Below are positions 1 through 4,664 of a stretch of DNA of 8,469 nt, piece after piece. How positions within the stretch are numbered: position 1 is the first letter of the stretch; each line of letters opens with the position of its first letter. The notes below the pieces were generated by a model. That model was not told the DNA's origin. It was given only the letters and a program-made list of their open reading frames with translations, and searched no databases. The DNA comes from Deltaproteobacteria bacterium (GTDB taxonomy: Bacteria > Desulfobacterota > Desulfuromonadia > Geobacterales > Pseudopelobacteraceae): NCBI GenBank assembly GCA_030654645.1, contig JAURXC010000226.1:1-8469 (forward strand), written 5' to 3'. The translations under genes were made by a program, and so were the position numbers.

Positions 1-57
1 GGGGAGCTGGAGTCGGCCTTCCTGCGCTGGGATGAGCTGGAGAGTTTGAAAGGGTAG
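1..57 (+). CDS. C-terminal end of a probable Uup-type ABC-F ATPase (partial)
   Basis: The frame is open from base 1 and ends at TAG 55-57. It gives 18 residues containing LESAFLRWDELESLKG. This acidic helix with an RW-x-ELE core resembles the extreme C-terminus of Uup-type ABC-F proteins, where I recall a similar AFERWEYLE segment in E. coli Uup. ABC-F proteins are soluble ATPases without membrane domains that act on ribosomes or, for Uup, on branched DNA. Only the tail is visible, so the family call rests on a short motif. A strong terminator follows, and a near-identical copy of this 3' end lies at 3896-4001 on the far side of the AT-rich island. What else it could be: any protein with a similar coiled-coil tail. 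Confidence 0.55.
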   Translation, partial: GELESAFLRWDELESLKG

Positions 58-112
58 AATGTTGCGGGTAGATGAAAACAGTCAGGCCGTCCCGATCCGG
101 GGCGGCCTTTTT
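7..112 (+). repeat. Direct repeat, copy 1: uup 3' end plus terminator
   Basis: Bases 7-112 align without gaps to 3896-4001 at a constant offset of 3889. I count five mismatches over 106 bp (positions 12, 18, 45, 56 and 106). The repeat covers the last codons, the stop codon, the 3' untranslated sequence and the terminator hairpin. Copy 1 keeps the intact TAG stop and a fully paired hairpin, so it appears to be the functional copy. The window starts only six bases before the repeat, and those six match copy 2 poorly (2 of 6), so the left limit is only approximately known. Confidence 0.93.
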
Positions 113-113
113 T
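85..113 (+). terminator. Rho-independent terminator after uup
   Basis: GGCCGTCCC (85-93) pairs with GGGGCGGCC (99-107) across the five-base loop GATCC. This gives nine pairs with one G-U, followed by six T (108-113). It should end transcription of the plus-strand gene. On the opposite strand the hairpin is followed by a short T-rich stretch (TGTTTTC), so it may also weakly stop the island operon arriving from the right. Confidence 0.9.
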
Positions 114-200
114 GTGCGCGGGGTGCATTATTTCATGTGACGTGAATGATGCCGGATAGAAAATCGGGTGACGATGAGCTTATATTATATTTCCAAACTG

Positions 201-1217
201 TCAAAGAAATGGAATGAATGACAATATCTTTTGAAAGGTGGAAAGCTTAAAGTCAGTCATGAATGAAAGATCCCCGGGTATTGGCTTGAGTCGTCTCAGC
301 ACCCTGAGAGCCTTGGGAGTAAATGGATAATATCGTCTGAGCAACATGATGGCAAAATCCTGGACACGAGGGTCTTTGTCGGAAGCAGCGGCCTTTAAAG
401 CCAAGGGGAATGAATGTTCTGATTCAGCTTTATCGAGAGCATAAAATGCCTGCCTTCTTACAGAGCTGTCACGATCTTCAAACAGCTGCAATATCACCTG
501 CTCTATTGATACATATAGCGGTTGGTTTGATGATTTTATGCGTTTGGCAACTTCAGCAAGACCTCGTACAGCTTCATAACGTACATACACCTGTTCATCA
601 TGTGTCATTTCAATGAGTCTATCTGAAAGTCGATCAATCTGTTCAATTGGCAGGAGCTTGGCAAGGTAGCAGATTGAAATATAAAGAGGGTCGCTTATGC
701 AATGGGCAATTGTTTCGTCGTGAACGGTTTTATTATATCTGGCGGTAAACACGTCAAACATGCTGTTGATTATTGCGTTTTTACGTTCATCCTTAAGCAG
801 GTTGAATTTGTCCTCGTCCCTGCACAAATCAAACATTGAATTTGAACTAATAAATTCATCATCACTTCCAATATATTTCAAAAATACCGGGACTGTATTG
901 GCGTAGTATTTGTGCTCCATTCCGGCTGCTATCCAATATTGAATGGTTTCATCAGCGGAATCCAAGATCCGTAACAACTGACTGATGATAATGTTATTTT
1001 CACTTCGGGCAAGTTTACTCACAGCTTCCCTTATATCGCATCGGTGAAAGAGGCCATCGGAAAGCTCTTTCATTCTGTCTGTCAACGCATCAAAGCTTCC
1101 CGGGTTGTCTACAAAAAATTGCAGAGTTGCCATCATCTCGTTTTCATTTTCTGAACGCAAACGCTGCCAAAGATCCTTGCACTCGTCATCCGTGAAATTT
1201 GTTATCGGCAAAAGCAT
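201..1217 (-). CDS. HEAT-repeat protein, last gene of the island operon
   Basis: A 338-residue soluble, largely helical protein with no signal peptide or membrane segment. The C-terminal half shows HEAT-like units, each with the usual acidic turn followed by a V-R-x-x-A helix: about 207-225 (EQVYVRYEAVRGLAEVA), 248-264 (DRDSSVRRQAFYALDKA) and 279-295 (DKDPRVQDFAIMLLRR). Weaker helical pairs precede them (about 60-115). HEAT solenoids act as protein- or nucleic-acid-binding scaffolds, so a structural or sensor role beside the two nucleases is a reasonable inference. The start is ATG at 1217 with GGGGG four bases upstream, a short spacing. A 12-codon reading frame fills the gap to the preceding gene and may couple translation. 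The specific function is unknown. Confidence 0.85.
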   Translation of the reverse strand: MLLPITNFTDDECKDLWQRLRSENENEMMATLQFFVDNPGSFDALTDRMKELSDGLFHRCDIREAVSKLARSENNIIISQLLRILDSADETIQYWIAAGMEHKYYANTVPVFLKYIGSDDEFISSNSMFDLCRDEDKFNLLKDERKNAIINSMFDVFTARYNKTVHDETIAHCISDPLYISICYLAKLLPIEQIDRLSDRLIEMTHDEQVYVRYEAVRGLAEVAKRIKSSNQPLYVSIEQVILQLFEDRDSSVRRQAFYALDKAESEHSFPLALKAAASDKDPRVQDFAIMLLRRYYPFTPKALRVLRRLKPIPGDLSFMTDFKLSTFQKILSFIPFL

Positions 1218-1227
1218 GTTTCCCCCG

Positions 1228-1266
1228 TTATTTGTCAGCTTTTCTCAGCAAGTCATCCAGATTCAT
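1228..1266 (-). other. 12-codon reading frame bridging nuclease and HEAT genes
   Basis: ATG at 1266-1264 overlaps the TGA of the PD-(D/E)XK gene in an ATGA arrangement. It reads MNLDDLLRKADK and stops with TAA at 1230-1228, ten bases before the ATG of the HEAT gene. The frame could let terminating ribosomes continue into the HEAT gene, or it may be chance. There is no independent evidence that it is translated. Confidence 0.3.
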
Positions 1267-2036
1267 GCAAAACTGGCCCATGTCTGATGAAACAACGCAT
1301 GATCTTTATGATTATCGAAAGTATCGTATTCCAGGAGACTGATTGTCATGGACAAGATTTCATCGCGCGTTTTTTGTGCGTTGAAAGAGGAGCCAAACCT
1401 CACATTTTCACCTTTATTTGCTTCTGACTCTGCAACTGGCCATACAATTATCTTTTGAGGATTATTGGTGTTTATGCTTTTCCCCGTGATACAGGAAAGC
1501 AAATTGCTAAACTCGGTGTTATATGTTTTTACTGTTTTGCTAAAGTCACATAACTGCCCAATTAATTCTTTCTTGTTTCTGCTGCTTTTCAACTCGATAA
1601 TTACCGGATAGTAGTTTTCACCAACTTTTCCTACAGCGAGGATGTCGCACCTGACATCACCCAGTGAGACCTCATCGGTAGCGAATATCAACTCGTCATA
1701 AGGGCAATCCTTTAGGGCGAGTGCAGTTATCATATTCCTGTTATTTATTAAGGACGCCTTTATGATATATCGCTGAAGGCATCGTTCCGGTTTCCTTGCT
1801 GGTTCAACTGCCATCGGCACTGGCTGGCCTTTAAATTCGTTGAATAATTTGTCAATATCATCAATGGGTCTTTCCGAATACTTGCAGAGAGGGAATTTGC
1901 TGTTAAGAGAAACAGACCTGTAACCCAGGCCGCCTATGCGAATATATTGATCTTTTAAAGCCAGTTCTTCAAATCTGATATCTTTCAGCTTGTCTGCATA
2001 GTTGGCCATTTTTTCAAGCGTCTCTTTGGGCAGCAT
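1263..2036 (-). CDS. PD-(D/E)XK nuclease-superfamily protein
   Basis: A 257-residue soluble protein. Residues about 118-165 carry the signature of the PD-(D/E)XK fold: D131 in the strand RCDILAVG, then a second strand with the ELK triad (E148, K150) in PVIIELKSS, and Q161 in the following helix (IGQLCDF). A helix before the core contains EPARKPERCLQRYII (78-92), which is also common in this superfamily. E122 or D121 could be a further metal ligand. All key residues are present, so it is probably an active metal-dependent nuclease, or at least a nucleic-acid-binding member. The N-terminal 75 residues match nothing I recognise and may determine specificity. ATG at 2036 is preceded by GAGGAG at good spacing, 15 bases after the stop of the RNase J-like gene, consistent with one operon. 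The exact family and the target are unknown. Confidence 0.78.
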   Translation of the reverse strand: MLPKETLEKMANYADKLKDIRFEELALKDQYIRIGGLGYRSVSLNSKFPLCKYSERPIDDIDKLFNEFKGQPVPMAVEPARKPERCLQRYIIKASLINNRNMITALALKDCPYDELIFATDEVSLGDVRCDILAVGKVGENYYPVIIELKSSRNKKELIGQLCDFSKTVKTYNTEFSNLLSCITGKSINTNNPQKIIVWPVAESEANKGENVRFGSSFNAQKTRDEILSMTISLLEYDTFDNHKDHALFHQTWASFA

Positions 2037-2051
2037 GGTTTTCTCCTCATT

Positions 2052-3308
2052 TCAAATTTCGTATGGTTTCCCATCTTCAAGTTGTAACACATTAGCAAAG
2101 TGGTTTTCATAAAGATACGCGAATTCAGTATGAATCGGAACCAGCGCCTTCGGACTCAAAGCAGCTGCAAACGCCTGCAAATCTTCTAACGGAGCGTGCC
2201 CACTGGTATGGGCATAGATAAACTCCACTCCCGGAACATTTTCCGTTCTCAGCCTGTTGATTGCGGCAGAGTTCTTGTCTTGCCCAGTGTCGTCGTTCAG
2301 ATAACCGAGCCATTGAGAGTAGATTAGGGGAATTATCTTGTCGCTTTTGAATGAGTCGATCAAACGATGGCATCCAGTTTTGCCAAGGAACAGATATCGT
2401 GAGGGATCGGCCCTAAGATCGGCTTCTTTAACGGTATGCTCAAAAACACGATTGATGAATCCGCCTAACCTGTTACGGTTTTTCTTCATTTTGTCGTACA
2501 GCCAGCCACTTGACGGGCCGCTGCTGTACACGGCAATATGCCGCCAATCCAGTGCCCTGATCCCTTTGGACACTTCTTTCACCTGTTCCAGTACCCATGC
2601 CGTGTAAAAGTCGATTACAAAAATTTTACCTGAAGATGTACAAGCCTTGTATGCGGATATGAGCCGGTCAATATTCTGGGATGACGAAATTATGAAAGAT
2701 ATATTTTCCTGCTTCGCAATGACTTCCCTGATTGTTAATTGTACCGAGCGTTCGTCAGGGAAATTGTGATTGTCCCTTTGCAGCATCGTTCCTTCCAGAA
2801 ACAGCAGGTCAATATTCCGTGGCGGGTGCTCCAGAATCGTCTCAAATAATTTGTTCTTGTTGCCATGTCCACGGAAATCGCCACTGTAGAAAACTCTTTT
2901 GCCCTCAGCTTCAATCAGAAAGGCATAGGCATCAACTGCAGAGTGATCAACAAGGTATGGCGTTATCCTGAAATTGCCAATCGTGAACGATTGCCATTTG
3001 TCATAGAATTGGAAATTATTGGTATGAAGTGCCACACCACGAAACATACGGGTTGCATCAAGAAGATTCTTTGCCAGTTTTCCAATGTAGACCGGAGATT
3101 CAGGGGGGAGGTTATCAATTAATCCGTAGTGATCCTGGTGCGGATGGCTGATTATGACAGCATCAGCCTTTATATCGACAACGTCAAGCGTCGCGCTTTC
3201 TGGCTTGAGTGGTGATCCGGCGTCAAGCAAGATCCGGGTTGAATCAGTTCTTAATTCAATACAAGTGCCACCAATTTCCTGCGTACCACGATGAATGTTT
3301 ATCCTCAA
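2052..3308 (-). CDS. MBL-fold/beta-CASP RNase J-like nuclease
   Basis: A 418-residue soluble protein that begins with the classic IHRGTQEIGGTCIEL strand pair. Metal-binding motifs of the metallo-beta-lactamase fold are complete: HPHQDH (55-60), H122 in VDHSAVDAY, D144 in SGDFRGHG and H393 in PIHTEF. Residues about 172-370 form an inserted domain resembling beta-CASP, with E172 in LLFLEGT and H371 in TSGHAPLEDL. The end (ALSPKALVPIHTE) resembles RNase J (KPKYFIPVHGE). RNase J enzymes are zinc-dependent RNA endo/5'-exonucleases. This one is shorter than housekeeping RNase J (about 550 residues) and lacks its C-terminal domain, so it is an accessory relative whose substrate (RNA or DNA) cannot be read from sequence. 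The start is TTG at 3308, overlapping the upstream stop as TTGA, with AAGGAG five bases away. The family N-terminus begins exactly here, which supports this start. Confidence 0.88.
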   Translation of the reverse strand: MRINIHRGTQEIGGTCIELRTDSTRILLDAGSPLKPESATLDVVDIKADAVIISHPHQDHYGLIDNLPPESPVYIGKLAKNLLDATRMFRGVALHTNNFQFYDKWQSFTIGNFRITPYLVDHSAVDAYAFLIEAEGKRVFYSGDFRGHGNKNKLFETILEHPPRNIDLLFLEGTMLQRDNHNFPDERSVQLTIREVIAKQENISFIISSSQNIDRLISAYKACTSSGKIFVIDFYTAWVLEQVKEVSKGIRALDWRHIAVYSSGPSSGWLYDKMKKNRNRLGGFINRVFEHTVKEADLRADPSRYLFLGKTGCHRLIDSFKSDKIIPLIYSQWLGYLNDDTGQDKNSAAINRLRTENVPGVEFIYAHTSGHAPLEDLQAFAAALSPKALVPIHTEFAYLYENHFANVLQLEDGKPYEI

Positions 3309-3772
3309 ATCGTCTCCTTCTGATTGTGCAAGGCGTAGCCAAACTCAACGATTGCAAAGCTCCGTTCAGCGATATCGGTTGAAAGTATTTCTTGCAATCC
3401 TAAATTAACTTGAACGTAACAGCTGCTTGATTGTGCAGTCACAAACAGGCATTCTTTTACGTCTTTTAGCGCGATTTCAGAAAGCGTCAATACTGTCTCA
3501 AGACATCTGGGAAGAGGGGGATCATCCAAGTGAGGAATAAGATCCAACCGCCAAGGCGATAGATTGGCATCATCATGATCTTCGTTGTTTCCGATGATGC
3601 AGATCCCAAGTGGTAGACCCTTTTCAAGAATGGTACATCTGACAATTGCTGCATCAAGATGTAGTCGCGGATTTAGCTCTTCGACGCCTTCCCGCGGAGC
3701 AGGCAAAGCGCAGGCGTATTTCCATGATGAGACATTCGCGTAAATATAATGTGTGGCGTTGGCCGATCTCAA
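3305..3772 (-). CDS. Unrecognised 155-residue protein, first gene of the island operon
   Basis: I do not recognise this protein. It has 155 residues, six cysteines (21, 46, 58, 90, 108, 118) in no CxxC arrangement, no membrane segment or signal peptide, and alternating hydrophobic stretches (AAIVRCTIL, GLPLGICIIG, CLFVTAQSSSCYVQVNLGL, RSFAIVEFGYAL) suggesting a small mixed alpha/beta or beta-rich domain. An acidic loop lies at about 62-69 (NNEDHDDA). The coding sequence has no methionine codon at all; it starts with TTG at 3772, supported by AAGGAG eight bases upstream. Its stop overlaps the TTG of the RNase J-like gene by four bases, implying translational coupling and perhaps a shared complex. 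A regulatory, immunity or specificity role is possible but unsupported. Confidence 0.75.
   Translation of the reverse strand: MRSANATHYIYANVSSWKYACALPAPREGVEELNPRLHLDAAIVRCTILEKGLPLGICIIGNNEDHDDANLSPWRLDLIPHLDDPPLPRCLETVLTLSEIALKDVKECLFVTAQSSSCYVQVNLGLQEILSTDIAERSFAIVEFGYALHNQKETI
3314..3319 (-). promoter_or_regulatory. Ribosome binding site fixing the TTG start of the RNase J-like gene
   Basis: AAGGAG on the minus strand, five bases before TTG 3308-3306 and inside the end of the upstream gene. No ATG in this frame precedes the conserved N-terminal motif, so the site decides the rare start codon. Confidence 0.75.
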
Positions 3773-3780
3773 GTTTTGGT

Positions 3781-3786
3781 CTCCTT
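3781..3786 (-). promoter_or_regulatory. Ribosome binding site fixing the TTG start of the 155-residue protein
   Basis: AAGGAG on the minus strand, eight bases before TTG 3772-3770. The downstream frame has no ATG, so this site is the main support for the start and for the gene being real. Confidence 0.7.
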
Positions 3787-3814
3787 ACTATTGGTGTTGA
3801 ATCCATATAATCAC

Positions 3815-3883
3815 AGTTATGCGACAAAATATGTCATTTAATATTTTTGTGTTGGAATTAAGCTTCTTAAACTCCGCATAACT
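3815..3883. repeat. Nested inverted repeats at the island edge, upstream of the operon
   Basis: AGTTATGCG (3815-3823) and CGCATAACT (3875-3883) form a perfect nine-base inverted repeat. Inside it, ACAAAATAT (3824-3832) pairs with ATATTTTTGT (3841-3850) with one bulged base, and TTAAG (3858-3862) faces CTTAA (3866-3870). The outer right arm also overlaps a local palindrome, GCATAACTTATGC (3876-3888). The block sits between the first island gene and direct-repeat copy 2, so it may hold the operon promoter and operator or an end of the inserted element. I see no convincing -35/-10 pair, only AT-rich candidates around 3801-3840. Confidence 0.5.
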
Positions 3884-3895
3884 TATGCCCAGTCG

Positions 3896-3964
3896 CTGGA
3901 ATCGGCATTCCTGCGCTGGGATGAGCTGGAGAGCTTGAAAGGGTGGAATGTTGCGGGTAGATGA
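3896..3964 (+). pseudogene. Duplicated uup 3' fragment without its own start
   Basis: In frame this reads LESAFLRWDELESLKG as in copy 1, then TGG replaces the stop and the frame runs six more codons (W-N-V-A-G-R) to TGA 3962-3964. Upstream the frame is open for a short distance in AT-rich sequence (YAQS just before), but there is no gene body. It is a gene remnant, or the ancestral 3' end displaced by the island. Confidence 0.75.
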
Positions 3965-3973
3965 AAACAGTCA

Positions 3974-4001
3974 GGCCGTCCCGATCCGGGGCGGACTTTT
4001 T
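3974..4001 (+). terminator. Degenerate copy of the uup terminator between convergent units
   Basis: Same hairpin as at 85-113, with arms 3974-3982 and 3988-3996, loop GATCC and five T (3997-4001). One base change (A3995) leaves a mismatch next to the stem base. It may still act, in either direction, to separate the plus-strand side from the pqi operon, which ends at 4038 on the minus strand. Confidence 0.65.
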
Positions 4002-4037
4002 ACTTCAAGTTGCATTCAAAGTGGTCGGTTTGAGGGG

Positions 4038-4664
4038 TCAGCGCCCCGTGGCGGCTTCGGCCCTGATCGCCCCTGCCAGATCGGCGCTGACGGCAAGCAG
4101 CGCCTTGCCGTAGGCGGCCACCAGCGCATCGTAGTCATTTGTCCCCACCGGCTCGCGAACCAGTGAACGGCCGGTTTTCGCAGCGCCACCGGCAGTGCGT
4201 CTCAAGGACCAGGCGGCTTCGACGGTGACGCTCTCCCCCGGCGCCGCTTCGAAGCGGCGGATGTCCAGCAGTACCCGGTAGTCGGCATCGCCGCCGGCAT
4301 GCTGAAGAAAGGACGATACCCGGCTTGATCCGAGCAGGCGTCCCAGGTTCTCGGCGACGAGCCGGGGGATCTCGCTCTTGAGCGGTTCGGCCCAGCGCTG
4401 CGACTCCAGGATCTCCACACGGTTGGCGGCAACACGCACCACGAGCTGCGGCCGATCCACCACCTCGGGGAGCGTGACCGGTCCGACGGCAATCGCCGGG
4501 TCGGCAGCGCTTGCGGACCTGGCCTCGACCGGCGCCGCTGGTTCCAGGGTGTAGAAGGTCACACGCGGCGATCTGCTGCAACCGGCCAACGCAAGCAGCA
4601 GGCAGACGGCCGGCAGGCCGGCCTTTATATACCGGATAACTGAAAACTTGTAATAGTGCCTCAT
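4038..4664 (-). CDS. pqiC: PqiC-type outer membrane lipoprotein (ABC-type transport auxiliary family)
   Basis: A 208-residue lipoprotein precursor. A short hydrophobic signal (about 15-28) ends in the lipobox LAGC, with C29 as the lipidated cysteine. Next comes the family opening RVTFYTLEPAAP, a mid-section VTLPEVVDRPQLVVRVAANRVEILESQRWAEPLKSE-type core (about 63-98), and a C-terminal helix (YGKALLAVSADLAGAI). In the Pqi system PqiC is anchored in the outer membrane and docks with the distal end of the PqiB tube. ATG at 4664 overlaps the pqiB stop as ATGA, and GGGAGGA sits six bases upstream, so translation is probably coupled. The codons are strongly GC-rich, unlike the island genes next to it. 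Confidence 0.87.
   Translation of the reverse strand: MRHYYKFSVIRYIKAGLPAVCLLLALAGCSRSPRVTFYTLEPAAPVEARSASAADPAIAVGPVTLPEVVDRPQLVVRVAANRVEILESQRWAEPLKSEIPRLVAENLGRLLGSSRVSSFLQHAGGDADYRVLLDIRRFEAAPGESVTVEAAWSLRRTAGGAAKTGRSLVREPVGTNDYDALVAAYGKALLAVSADLAGAIRAEAATGR

Larger units (their letters stand above)
113..3895. mobile_element. AT-rich four-gene island between direct repeats
   Basis: This segment lies exactly between the two copies of the uup 3' end. Its base composition is clearly lower in GC than the pqi operon to the right, and it holds four tightly packed minus-strand genes that have no evident link to the flanking envelope genes. The repeat-bounded, compositionally distinct layout suggests horizontal acquisition by integration or recombination at the 3' end of a conserved gene. 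No integrase, transposase or clear terminal inverted repeats are visible, so the mechanism is unknown. Calling it mobile is inference. Confidence 0.6.
3896..4001 (+). repeat. Direct repeat, copy 2: decayed uup 3' end plus terminator
   Basis: Matches 7-112 at 101 of 106 positions. The mismatch at 3945 turns the stop TAG into TGG, and the mismatch at 3995 breaks a pair near the base of the terminator stem. It lies between the island and the 3' end of the pqi operon. Homology visibly stops after the T tract at 4001. Confidence 0.93.

Noticed and set aside
1263..2036. Assignment of the PD-(D/E)XK protein to the Shedu (DUF4263) defence family
   Set aside because: The shared catalytic pattern is common to the whole superfamily, and I see no family-specific motif that would justify the name.
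3305..3772. Toxin-antitoxin pair formed by the 155-residue protein and the RNase J-like protein
   Set aside because: Overlapping genes alone do not show this. The first protein is not a recognised antitoxin, and the second resembles processive RNase J enzymes rather than small toxin RNases.
3816..3882. GTTATGCG...CGCATAAC pair as an integron attC site
   Set aside because: An attC site needs RYYYAAC first and GTTRRRY last; here the order is reversed, and GTTATGC does not fit GTTRRRY. No integron integrase is present.
3948..4166. Plus-strand frame running from the repeat into the pqiC 3' end
   Set aside because: It has no ribosome site, and its reading comes from the repeat and the antisense of pqiC.
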